NCBI RefSeq assembly: GCF_029714205.1
Contig: NZ_CP121648.1
Location: 2,480,001-2,544,000, forward strand
From: Methylobacterium sp. CB376
GTDB taxonomy: Bacteria > Pseudomonadota > Alphaproteobacteria > Rhizobiales > Beijerinckiaceae
Direction: 5' to 3'
Length of the DNA stretch: 64,000 nucleotides
Part shown: positions 7,349 through 17,353 of the stretch, piece by piece
Layout: the number at the start of each line of letters is the position of its first letter
Numbering within the stretch: position 1 is the stretch's first letter
Program-made: the position numbers and the translations under genes
Notes under the pieces: generated by a model
Database searches by the model: none
Told to the model about the DNA's origin: nothing
Seen by the model: only the letters and a program-made list of their open reading frames with translations

Positions 7349-9629
7349 GGTGCCGGGCCTCCGGGCGGGTGGGCAGGGTGAAGTGGAACGTGGCGCCCGC
7401 GCCGAGCGAGCCCTCCGCCCAGGTCCGGCCGCCGTGCCGCTCGACGATGCGGCGGACATTGGCGAGGCCGATCCCCGTTCCCTCGAACTCCTCGACGCGA
7501 TGCAGCCGCTGGAACACGCCGAACAGCTTGTTCACATAGGCCATATCGAAGCCCACGCCATTATCGCGCACAAAGAAAATCGCCTCGCCCTCGGCGTCCG
7601 GGCCGCGGCCGACCTCGATCACCGCCTCGTCGCGGCCGCGCGTGTACTTCACGGCGTTGGAGAGCAGGTTCTCCACCACGAGGCGCAGCATCAGCGGGTC
7701 GGCATAGACCCGCCCGAGGGAGCCCACCTGCCAGCGGATGCTGCGCTCCGGGGGCACGTCGCGCATCACTTTGCGCCGCACCTCCTCCACCAGGAGGTTC
7801 ATGTCGCCGGAGACCCGGTTGAGGGCGTTGCGCCCCATCTGCGAGAAGGTGAGCAGGTTGTCGACCAGGGTCCCGGCCGAGAAGGCGGCCTCGATGATCG
7901 TGTCGACGTAGTGCCGCCCCTTCTCGGTGAGCCGGTCGCCCTCCCGCGAGCGCAGGAGTTCCGAGTAGCCGACGATGTGGCGGAACGGCGCGCGCAGGTC
8001 GTGGCTCACCGAGTACGAGAAGGCCTCGAGCTCCTTGTTGGAGCGCGTCAGCTCGTCGGTCATGGCGGCGAGCTCCTCGGCCCGGCGCAGCACGATCCCG
8101 AGCACCGCCGCGCGCAGGTCCTTGGCCGCGTCGATCTCGGCCTCCGACCACGGCAGCGAGCGGCCCTGCACGGTCTCCTTCCAGATCTCGAAGGAGCGGC
8201 GCGGATGCAGCCGGACGGAGCCGTCGGCCTCGTTGCGGGTGGCGGGCTTGGCGGGGTTGCCGCCCCACCGCACGGTGCGCACCACCTCGGGCCTGAACCA
8301 GAGGACGTAGCTCGCGTATCTCTTCGAGATCGAGATCGCCAGGAGTCCGCTCGCCCGGGCCGCGTGGATGCGGGCCTCGGGCAGGGCCTCGCCGAGCGCG
8401 TCGGTGACGACCACGTCCTCGTCCGGATGGGCGTGGGCGAGCCAGGCGTAGAGGCCGCGCACCGCGTCCTCGCCGGGCGTCTCGCCGAGCAGCCGGCACT
8501 GCTCGCCGGTGACGATCGCCGCGCCCGCCGCGTCCGCGAGGGCGAGCACGTCCTCCGGGTGGCGCAGCAGCCCGTCCAGGAAGCTCTCCTCCTCGGCCAT
8601 GTGGCCGAGGAGCCGGGCCGCGATGCCGCCGAGGCGCAGGCGCTGCTCCGCCAGGGCGCCGCGCTCCTTGGAGGCGAGCTGCAGGGCGAAGATCCGGGTG
8701 AGGAAGTCGCAGGCGTTGCGGGCCTGCAGGGGTACCCGGCGCGGAATCTTGTTGTGGCAGGAGATCAGCCCCCAGAGCGCCCCGTCGACCAGGATCGAGA
8801 CCGACATCGAGGCCATCGTGCCCATGTTGCGCATGTACTCGACGTGGACGGGCGAGACGCTGCGCAGGATCGACTGGCTGAGGTCGAGGGGGCGCCCGCT
8901 CGACGGGGTCAGCGTCGGGCGGATCGGGACGGGCGCGTAGGCCGCGTCCGGGATGATGCGCAGGCGGTTGCGCCGGTAGAGTTCGCGGGCCTGGGCCGGG
9001 ATGTCGGAGGCGGGGAAGCGCAGGTCGAGGTAGGAGGGCAGGACGCCGTTGCCGTCCTCGGCCACGACCGTACCGTTCCAGTCCCGGTCGAAGCGGTAGA
9101 CCAGGGCGCGGTCGAACCCCGTGATGTGGCGGATGTCCCGGGCCAGGAGTGCGCAGAGCTCGGGCACCGAACCCGCCCCGTGCAGCCCCTCCACGAAGGC
9201 GTTGAGCCGGGGATGGAGCGCGTCCAGGCTCGCATCCGTGCCCGCGGCCTCGGAGGATTCCTCCAGTTCGAGGACGATGAGTCCTTCGGAGCGATGCAGC
9301 GCGAGGTCGTACGCGGTCGGGCCGGCCCGGTTGGCGAGGGTGAGGGTGCGCAGGTAGCGCGCGCCCTCGCGCTCCGCGTGCTCGGCCATGCCGGACGCGA
9401 CCGCGTCGCGCAGTTCCGGGAAAGCCTCCCGCAGGGGCTGGCCGAGCAGCGCGGCGACCGGCCGGCCCGACCGATCCGGCACGTTGTCGCTGATCTGCAC
9501 GATGCGCAGGTCCGGTCCCTGGACCGCGAGGAGGAATCCGTGGGGCTGGATGGTCCCGAGGATGTGGATCGGTTCCCGGTCGCAAGCGGTCAACTCGACC
9601 GTCTCGGGCAGCCGCGCGGCCGAGCTCAA
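7341..9629 (-). CDS. bphP: Bacteriophytochrome histidine kinase
   Basis: Red/far-red light sensor kinase of 762 residues with the PAS-GAF-PHY core and a HisKA/HATPase output. Cys16 in VELTACDREPIHILG is the expected thioether site for biliverdin IXalpha. The GAF domain carries PASDIP (206-211), HVEYMRNMGTMASM (262-275) and the chromophore-pocket His292 (SCHNKIP). The PHY tongue has PRRSF (476-480). The kinase phospho-acceptor is H543 in SYSVSHDLRAPFR, followed by NLLSNAVKYT, DNGVGFD and GTGIGLA. The start is TTG at 9629 with GGAGG 7 bases upstream; the nearby ATG at 9643 hits a stop at once. It heads an operon with the receiver and hybrid kinase. No heme oxygenase gene is adjacent, so biliverdin must come from elsewhere. 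Confidence 0.95.
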   Translation of the reverse strand: MSSAARLPETVELTACDREPIHILGTIQPHGFLLAVQGPDLRIVQISDNVPDRSGRPVAALLGQPLREAFPELRDAVASGMAEHAEREGARYLRTLTLANRAGPTAYDLALHRSEGLIVLELEESSEAAGTDASLDALHPRLNAFVEGLHGAGSVPELCALLARDIRHITGFDRALVYRFDRDWNGTVVAEDGNGVLPSYLDLRFPASDIPAQARELYRRNRLRIIPDAAYAPVPIRPTLTPSSGRPLDLSQSILRSVSPVHVEYMRNMGTMASMSVSILVDGALWGLISCHNKIPRRVPLQARNACDFLTRIFALQLASKERGALAEQRLRLGGIAARLLGHMAEEESFLDGLLRHPEDVLALADAAGAAIVTGEQCRLLGETPGEDAVRGLYAWLAHAHPDEDVVVTDALGEALPEARIHAARASGLLAISISKRYASYVLWFRPEVVRTVRWGGNPAKPATRNEADGSVRLHPRRSFEIWKETVQGRSLPWSEAEIDAAKDLRAAVLGIVLRRAEELAAMTDELTRSNKELEAFSYSVSHDLRAPFRHIVGYSELLRSREGDRLTEKGRHYVDTIIEAAFSAGTLVDNLLTFSQMGRNALNRVSGDMNLLVEEVRRKVMRDVPPERSIRWQVGSLGRVYADPLMLRLVVENLLSNAVKYTRGRDEAVIEVGRGPDAEGEAIFFVRDNGVGFDMAYVNKLFGVFQRLHRVEEFEGTGIGLANVRRIVERHGGRTWAEGSLGAGATFHFTLPTRPEARHRG

Positions 9630-10114
9630 CGTCTCGCCTCCATGATCATCCCCCCTCGGTCACCCGAGCATATATAGGTCATGTGGCTTAGGCGACCCGT
9701 GGCGATCGAACTTCAGTCGGGGGAGGGGCTCTGGGGATAACGCCCGCCGGCGGCGGATGGACGCGCACGGCGTCGCCGCGTCCGCGGGCGGAACGCGGGG
9801 TCGCTCTCCGGTGAGATGGGCGCCGCGGTCCGACGATTCAGGAGGTCCGCGCCCTCAGCGGGAGCAGCACGGCGAAGGCGACGCGGTTCTTCGTGGAGGC
9901 CGGCCCTCAACTGCACAAGGACCAGAATGGCCTCCTCACCATCCGCATCCTCGGCCTCGATCGTTGCGACGTGTGCACGCCGAAGCGGCCGCGTTCGTCG
10001 CGAACGACCCGCTCGATCGTATCGTGAAGCGTCGCGCTGCTCTCGGAAGCCGTCATCTGCCCACATTCCCGCTGGAGGCCCGAGAGGAGCCATCCGCGTC
10101 AGGCCCGCCGCCCC
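9630..10114. other. Gap with possible degenerate coding remnants
   Basis: No intact gene is supported. Several frames look protein-like over short lengths on both strands, for example a forward frame at about 9840-10027 containing FFVEAGPQLHKDQNGLLTI that lacks a start codon, and a minus-strand frame beginning at an ATG near 10060 and ending after about 40 codons. I cannot assign a family. The first part (9630-9720) upstream of the phytochrome is relatively AT-rich and probably holds its promoter. Confidence 0.4.
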
Positions 10115-11760
<1,646 letters not shown>

Positions 11761-11764
<4 letters not shown>

Positions 11765-12624
11765 CGCAGGCTCCCGACGCGGCGGGCGAGGCGCGGGTCG
11801 AGGGCGTCGCGCAGCCCGTCGCCCAGGATGTTGACGGCGAGCACCGTCGCGGCGACGCAGAGGCCCGGGAAGAGGATCACCCAGGGGGCGAGCTGGAAGC
11901 TCTGGCGGCCCTCCGCCATGACGTTGCCCCAGCTCGGCACCTCGGTCGGGATGCCGGCCCCGAGGAAGCTCAGGATCGCCTCGGTGAGCACCGCCGAGGC
12001 GCAGACGTAGGTGCCCTGGACGATGAGCGGCGCGATGGTGTTCGGCAGGACGTGGCGCCAGAGCAGCGGGACGAGCCGGGTGCCGGCGCCGATCGCGGCC
12101 TCGACGTAGGGCTCCTCGCGCACGGACAGCACCACGCCGCGCACCAGCCGCGCCACCCGGGGGATCTCCGGGATCGCGATCGCCCCGATCACGGTGCCGA
12201 TCCCGGCGCCCGAGAGCGTCACCAGGGCGATGGCGAGCAGGATCGAGGGGATCGCCATCACCCCGTCCATCACCCGCATGACGATCGCGTCGAGCCAGCG
12301 CACGAAGCCCGCGACGAGGCCGATCGCGAGCCCGGCCGCCACCGCGATCGCCGCCACCGCCGCGCCGATGGCGAGCGACACCCGGGCCCCGTAGACGACC
12401 CGGCTGTAGACGTCGCGCCCGAAGGCGTCGGTGCCGAACCAGGCGGCGCCCGAGGGCGGGCGCAGGCGCATGCGCGGGCGCAGCTGGATCGGGTCGAGGG
12501 TGCCGAGCCAGGGCGCCGCGAGGGCGGCGGCCAGCACCAGCGCGAGCACCGCGAGGCCGAACAGCACGCCCGGATGGCGCAGGGCCGGGGAGCGCGCGGG
12601 GACGGGGGCGGCCGCGGCGCTCAA
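11761..12624 (-). CDS. ABC transporter permease, DppC type
   Basis: Inner-membrane permease of 287 residues with an N-terminal membrane segment (HPGVLFGLAVLALVLA), the WFGTDAFGRDVYSR segment typical of DppC/OppC proteins, and about five further membrane helices. An EAA-type loop is seen in the EAAIGAGTRLVPLLWRHVLP region. I chose TTG at 12624 as the start: its TTGA overlaps the stop codon of the upstream permease gene and a GAGG lies 8 bases before it. Longer frames reaching 13200 are only GC-driven extensions. It should form a heterodimer with the DppB-type permease. Confidence 0.9.
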
Positions 12625-13562
12625 TAGCGGATCCTCGGGTCGACCAGCAGGTAGGCGACGTCGATGGCGAGGTTGATCAGCACGTAGAGCCCGGAGAAGA
12701 ACAGGATCAGGCCCTGGATGACCGGGTAGTCGCGCGAGAGCACCGCGTCGACGGTCAGGCGCCCGAGCCCGGGCAGGTTGAACACGCTCTCCGTGACGAC
12801 GACGCCGCTGATCAGGAGCGCGATGCCGAGGCCGATCACCGAGATCACCGGCACGGCGGCGTTGCGCAGGGCGTGGCGGCCGAGCACGCGGCGCTCGCTC
12901 ACGCCCTTGGCCCGGGCGGTGCGGATGTAATCCTCCCCCAGCACCTCCAGCACGCTCGCCCGCGTGGTCCGGGCGATCAGGGCGACGTAGATCACCGAGA
13001 GGGTCAGGGTCGGCAGGATCAGCCGCTCGAGGAAGGGCCCGATCCCCTGCGAGGGGCCGACATAGCCCTGGACCGGCAGCAGCCCGAGCTTCATGGCGGC
13101 GCCGAAGATCCACAGGTAGCCGAGCACGAACACCGGCACCGAGAAGCCGAGCACCGAGAAGGCCATCACGCCGCGGTCGATCCAGGTGCCGTGCCGCCAC
13201 GCGGCCACCACCCCGAGCGGCACCGCGACGATCACGGCGAACAGGATCGTGCTGGTGGCGAGCGCCAGGGTCGGCTCGATGCGCTCGCCGATGAGCCGGG
13301 TCACCGGCTGGTTCGAGATGATCGAGGTGCCGAGATCCCCGTGCAGCAGGCGCCAGAGCCAGGTGCCGAATTGCTGCAGCACCGGCGCGTCGAGCCCGAG
13401 CCGGGCGCGGATCGCGGCGATCTGCTCGGGGCTCGCGGCGTCCCCGGCCAGGATCGCGGCCGGGTCGCCGGGGGCGAGGCGCAGGAGCGCGAACACCACC
13501 ACCGCCACCACGCCCATCACCGGCAGCGTGGCGGCGAGCCGCCCGGCGATGAACCGGCTCAT
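12621..13562 (-). CDS. ABC transporter permease, DppB type
   Basis: A 313-residue permease starting MSRFIAGRLAATLPVMGVV, with six predicted helices. It has the PGDPAAILAGDAASPEQIAAI periplasmic segment and the cytoplasmic loop EDYIRTARAKGVSERRVLGR that docks to the ATPase. The ATG at 13562 is preceded by GAGGG at a 7-base spacing and lies 10 bases after the binding-protein stop codon. Second gene of the transporter operon. Confidence 0.92.
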   Translation of the reverse strand: MSRFIAGRLAATLPVMGVVAVVVFALLRLAPGDPAAILAGDAASPEQIAAIRARLGLDAPVLQQFGTWLWRLLHGDLGTSIISNQPVTRLIGERIEPTLALATSTILFAVIVAVPLGVVAAWRHGTWIDRGVMAFSVLGFSVPVFVLGYLWIFGAAMKLGLLPVQGYVGPSQGIGPFLERLILPTLTLSVIYVALIARTTRASVLEVLGEDYIRTARAKGVSERRVLGRHALRNAAVPVISVIGLGIALLISGVVVTESVFNLPGLGRLTVDAVLSRDYPVIQGLILFFSGLYVLINLAIDVAYLLVDPRIRY

Positions 13563-13572
13563 CGCGCCGCCC

Positions 13573-15165
13573 TCACGGCTTCTCGATGTTCCAGAACACC
13601 GGCGCCGGCCCCTGCAGGATCCCCTTGAGGCTGGCCCGCACCGCCAGCGGCGCCGTGTACTGCCCGGTCGGGTAGTACATGCCGACCTCGAAGGCCCGCT
13701 TCTGCACGTCGGCGGCGATCTGCTTCTGCTTGGCCGGGTCGGTCTCGCGGGCATAGGCGTCCCGCATCGCCTCGATCTCCTTGTCCTCGGCCCAGCCGAA
13801 CCAGCCGCCGGTCCTGCCCTTGCCGTTCACCCCGACATTGGCGATCGGGTTCAGCATGTCGGCGTTGACCCAGGTGGTGTGGAAGATGTTCCAGCCGCCC
13901 TGGTCGACGGGATCCTGCTTGGCCCGGCGCCCGACCAGGGTCTGCCAGTCCATCGATTGCAGGTCGACCTTCATGCCGATGGCGCGCAGGGCCTGGGCGG
14001 TGACGGGGCCGAGCGGCGCCACGATGGCGAGGTCGGTCGGCTGCATGATCACCACCGGCCGCCCGTCATAGCCGCCCTCCTTGAGGAGCTGCTTGGCGCG
14101 GGCGAGGTCGGTCTTGGGCGCGCCCGCCTCTGTGGCGTTCGGCGTGCCGCAGACGAACAGCGCCATGCAGAGCTGCATGTAGTCCGGATTGCCGATCTGC
14201 GCGTCGAGGTAATCCTGCTGGGTGAGCGCGAGCATCACCGCCTGCCGGATCTTGGGATTGTCGAAGGGCGGGTTGAGCCAGTTCATCCGCACCATGCCGG
14301 AGAAGCCGAGCGGATTGTAGTTGTTGATCACGACGCCCTTGGCGTCCTTCAGGATCGGCAGGAAGTCGTGCGGGGGCTGCTCGATGTAGTCGATTTCGCC
14401 GTTGATGAGGGCGTTCACGGCGGTCTGGTAGTCTGGGATGTTGATCCACTCGACGCGGTCGAGCTTGACGACCTTGCCGCCCGCGAGCCAGCTCGGCGGC
14501 TCGGCGCGCGGCACGTAGTCGGGGTTCTTCTCGTAGACGGCCTTGAGGCCGGGCTGGAACTCGGCCTTGACGAAGCGGAACGGGCCGGAGCCGATCTCCT
14601 CCGGCACGTTCCTGTCGGCCGGGGTCTCGGCGATGCGCCTGGGCATGATGAAGGGCACGTTCGACGACGGCTTGCCCAGGGAGGCGAGCACGAGGCCGTA
14701 GGGCTGCTTCAGGGTGAGCGTGAAGGTCCTGTCGTCCACGGCCTTCAGGGCGGCGGTGTACTCCATCAGCTTCTGGCCCATGCCGTCGCGCTTGCCCCAG
14801 CGCTGGATCGACGCGATGCAATCCTCGGCCGTGACGGGCGCCCCGTCATGGAACTTGAGCCCGTCGCGCAGGGTGAACGTGTAGGTCAGCTTGTCGTCGC
14901 TGACGGCGTAGTCCTTGACCATCTGGGGCTTGATCTCGAACCGCTCGTCGGTGGCGAAGAGCGTGTCGTAGATCATGTAGCCGTGATTGCGGGCGATGTA
15001 GGCGGTGGTGATGATCGGGTCGGTGATGCGCAGGCCCGAATGCATCACGACCTTGAGCACCTTCCCGCCCTGGGCGGCCCCGCCCTGCGCGGCGGCCGGG
15101 CCGCCCGTCAGTGCCAGCGCCGCCGCGGCCGCCACCGCCATCCGCCTCGTCAGACCCGCCCGCAT
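13573..15165 (-). CDS. Extracellular solute-binding protein, family 5 (peptide/nickel type)
   Basis: Periplasmic binding protein of 530 residues starting with a Sec signal peptide (MRAGLTRRMAVAAAAALALT, cleavage likely after GGPAAAQ). The SBP_bac_5 fold is evident from YDTLFATD, LTYTFTLRDGLKFHDG, GSGPFRFVK and YYPTGQYTAPLAVRA. The ATG at 15165 has GGGGAG 7 bases upstream. It leads an operon with two permeases and a fused ATPase. It lies downstream of ureC on the same strand, so nickel or a urea-releasing compound is a tempting substrate. Nothing in the sequence proves this, and dipeptides are equally likely. Confidence 0.92.
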   Translation of the reverse strand: MRAGLTRRMAVAAAAALALTGGPAAAQGGAAQGGKVLKVVMHSGLRITDPIITTAYIARNHGYMIYDTLFATDERFEIKPQMVKDYAVSDDKLTYTFTLRDGLKFHDGAPVTAEDCIASIQRWGKRDGMGQKLMEYTAALKAVDDRTFTLTLKQPYGLVLASLGKPSSNVPFIMPRRIAETPADRNVPEEIGSGPFRFVKAEFQPGLKAVYEKNPDYVPRAEPPSWLAGGKVVKLDRVEWINIPDYQTAVNALINGEIDYIEQPPHDFLPILKDAKGVVINNYNPLGFSGMVRMNWLNPPFDNPKIRQAVMLALTQQDYLDAQIGNPDYMQLCMALFVCGTPNATEAGAPKTDLARAKQLLKEGGYDGRPVVIMQPTDLAIVAPLGPVTAQALRAIGMKVDLQSMDWQTLVGRRAKQDPVDQGGWNIFHTTWVNADMLNPIANVGVNGKGRTGGWFGWAEDKEIEAMRDAYARETDPAKQKQIAADVQKRAFEVGMYYPTGQYTAPLAVRASLKGILQGPAPVFWNIEKP

Positions 15166-15500
15166 GCCCGCACTCCCCGCCGAAAGCGTCCCGCGCGCCA
15201 TGCGCGCCCCGGACCCGTGCCGCCCGGAGCCATCGGACCGGATCGCGCGGCGGGAGTCCAGGGGGGTGGCGGATCCCGGGAGGGATCGGCGGAGGTGCCC
15301 GGCCGTCGCAGAGTCGCGGCCGCCACGATTCCATGGCGCGGGATCGGGCTGCGGTGGCGGCGGGCGCGCCGGCGCACGCGCCCCTGAACAGGAAACGCGC
15401 GGCCGCCCGGTCCCGGGCGGGGCGCGGGCCGCGATGAATCCGACGATCCCCACGCCGACCGTGTCACCAGGGGCGGGCCGGCGCTCGGCCGCTGGCCAAC
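15166..15500. other. Gap between ureC and the binding-protein gene
   Basis: No gene is supported. It contains an 8-bp inverted repeat CCGCCCGG / CCGGGCGG (15403-15420). On the minus strand this is followed by a short T-containing stretch and could end the ureC transcript, so the transporter probably has its own promoter here. Confidence 0.4.
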
Positions 15501-17228
15501 TCAGAACAGGAAGTAGCGCTGCGCCATCGGCACGATGTCGGCCGGCTCGCAGACCAGCAGCTGCCCGTCCGCCCGCACGTCGTAGGTCTCGGGATCGACC
15601 TCGATCACCGGGGTGGCGTCGTTGAGGATCATGCTGCGCTTGCCGATGCCGCCGCGCACGTTCTCGACCGCGACCAGGGGCTTTCGCACCCGCAGCGCCT
15701 CCGCGAGCCCGTCCTCCACCGCCGCCCGCGACACGAAGGTGAGGGAGGTCGCGGCCGGCACCCGCCCGAAGGAGCCGAACATCGGCCGGTAATGCACCGG
15801 CTGGGGCGTCGGGATCGAGGCGTTGGGGTCGCCCATCGGCGCGGTCGCGATGGCGCCGCCCTTGATCACGAGGTCGGGCTTCACGCCGAAGAAGGCGGGC
15901 GACCACAGGACGAGGTCGGCGAGCTTGCCCGGCTCGATCGAGCCGACGTGCCGCGAGACGCCGTGCGCGATGGCCGGGTTGATCGTGTACTTGGCCACGT
16001 AGCGCCGGGCGCGCAGGTTGTCGTTGTCGCCCGCCTCGCCCGGCAGGGCGCCGCGCTGGCGCTTCATCTTGTCGGCGGTCTGCCAGGTGCGGATCACCAC
16101 CTCGCCGACCCGGCCCATCGCCTGGCTGTCGGAGGACATGATCGAGAGCGCGCCGAGATCGTGCAGGATGTCCTCGGCCGCGATCGTCTCCTTGCGGATG
16201 CGGCTCTCGGCGAAGGCGAGATCCTCGGGGATCGACGGCGACAGGTGATGGCAGACCATCAGCATGTCGAGGTGCTCGTCGATCGTGTTGCGCGTGTAGG
16301 GCCGCGTCGGGTTGGTGGAGGAGGGCAGCACGTTCGGCAGCCCCGCCACCTTGATGATGTCGGGCGCGTGGCCGCCGCCCGCCCCCTCGGTGTGGAAGGC
16401 GTGGATGGTGCGGCCCTTGAAGGCCGCGATCGTGTCCTCGACGAAGCCCGATTCGTTGAGCGTGTCGGTGTGGATCATGACCTGCACGTCGTGGGCGTCC
16501 GCGACGGTGAGGCAGCAATCGATCGCGGCGGGCGTGGTGCCCCAATCCTCGTGCAGCTTGAGCGCGCAGGCGCCGGCCCGGATCATCTCCTCCAGGCTCT
16601 CCGGCCGCGAGGCGTTGCCCTTGCCCGCGAAGGCGAGGTTCATCGGGAAGGCATCGGCCGCCTCGATCATCCGGGCGATGTGCCAGGGACCGGGCGTGCA
16701 GGTCGTCGCGAAGGTGCCGTGGGCCGGGCCGGTGCCGCCGCCCAGCATGGTGGTGACGCCGGAATTCAGCGCCTCCTCGATCTGCTGCGGGCAGATGTAG
16801 TGGATGTGGCTGTCGAAGCCGCCCGCGGTCAGGATCTTGCCCTCGCCGGCGATCACCTCGGTGCCCGGCCCGACCACGATGGTGACGCCGTCCTGGATGT
16901 CCGGGTTGCCGGCCTTGCCGAGGGCCGCGATCCGCCCGCCCTTGAGCCCGACATCGCACTTCACGATGCCCCAATGGTCGAGCACGACCGCGTTGGTGAT
17001 CACCGTGTCGACGGCGCCCGCTTGGTTGCTCGCCTGGGCCTGGCCCATCCCGTCGCGGATGACCTTGCCGCCGCCGAACTTCACCTCCTCGCCGTAGCGG
17101 GTGTGGTCGTGCTCGACCTCGATGATCAGGCAGGTATCGGCGAGCCGGATGCGGTCACCCTTGGTCGGGCCGAACATGCCCGCGTAGGCGGCGCGGGACA
17201 AGCTCGCGGGTTTGGGCGTGTTGGACAT
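15501..17228 (-). CDS. ureC: Urease subunit alpha
   Basis: Catalytic subunit of urease (urea to ammonia and carbamate), 575 residues, cytoplasmic. All active-site residues are present, each shifted by +7 from the Klebsiella numbering: nickel ligands H141 and H143 ([11 protein letters not shown]), carbamylated K224 ([10 protein letters not shown]), H253 and H279 (nickel), Asp367 ([10 protein letters not shown]) and catalytic H327 ([14 protein letters not shown]). The ATG at 17228 is well conserved ([20 protein letters not shown]). In many bacteria ureA, ureB and ureC are contiguous. Here ureC is separated from ureAB by an oppositely oriented RNA ligase gene, so it must be transcribed from the 125-base divergent gap or from a longer read-through message. 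Confidence 0.98.
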   Translation of the reverse strand: MSNTPKPASLSRAAYAGMFGPTKGDRIRLADTCLIIEVEHDHTRYGEEVKFGGGKVIRDGMGQAQASNQAGAVDTVITNAVVLDHWGIVKCDVGLKGGRIAALGKAGNPDIQDGVTIVVGPGTEVIAGEGKILTAGGFDSHIHYICPQQIEEALNSGVTTMLGGGTGPAHGTFATTCTPGPWHIARMIEAADAFPMNLAFAGKGNASRPESLEEMIRAGACALKLHEDWGTTPAAIDCCLTVADAHDVQVMIHTDTLNESGFVEDTIAAFKGRTIHAFHTEGAGGGHAPDIIKVAGLPNVLPSSTNPTRPYTRNTIDEHLDMLMVCHHLSPSIPEDLAFAESRIRKETIAAEDILHDLGALSIMSSDSQAMGRVGEVVIRTWQTADKMKRQRGALPGEAGDNDNLRARRYVAKYTINPAIAHGVSRHVGSIEPGKLADLVLWSPAFFGVKPDLVIKGGAIATAPMGDPNASIPTPQPVHYRPMFGSFGRVPAATSLTFVSRAAVEDGLAEALRVRKPLVAVENVRGGIGKRSMILNDATPVIEVDPETYDVRADGQLLVCEPADIVPMAQRYFLF

Positions 17229-17353
17229 GGGCTCAGGCGTCCGCTGCGTGAAGTGGGGCCGAATTGACGTAGGGAGAATTGCAGAAACTGCCGTAGACTG
17301 CGCGGCGATTCGGCACCGGGCCGGGCCGCGTCACCGTCCGCGGAGGGGATTGC

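Noticed and set aside
13573..16974. 1133-residue frame running from the binding-protein gene into ureC
   Set aside because: The part beyond 15165 is out of frame with ureC and crosses a non-coding gap. The signal peptide at 15165 gives the true start.
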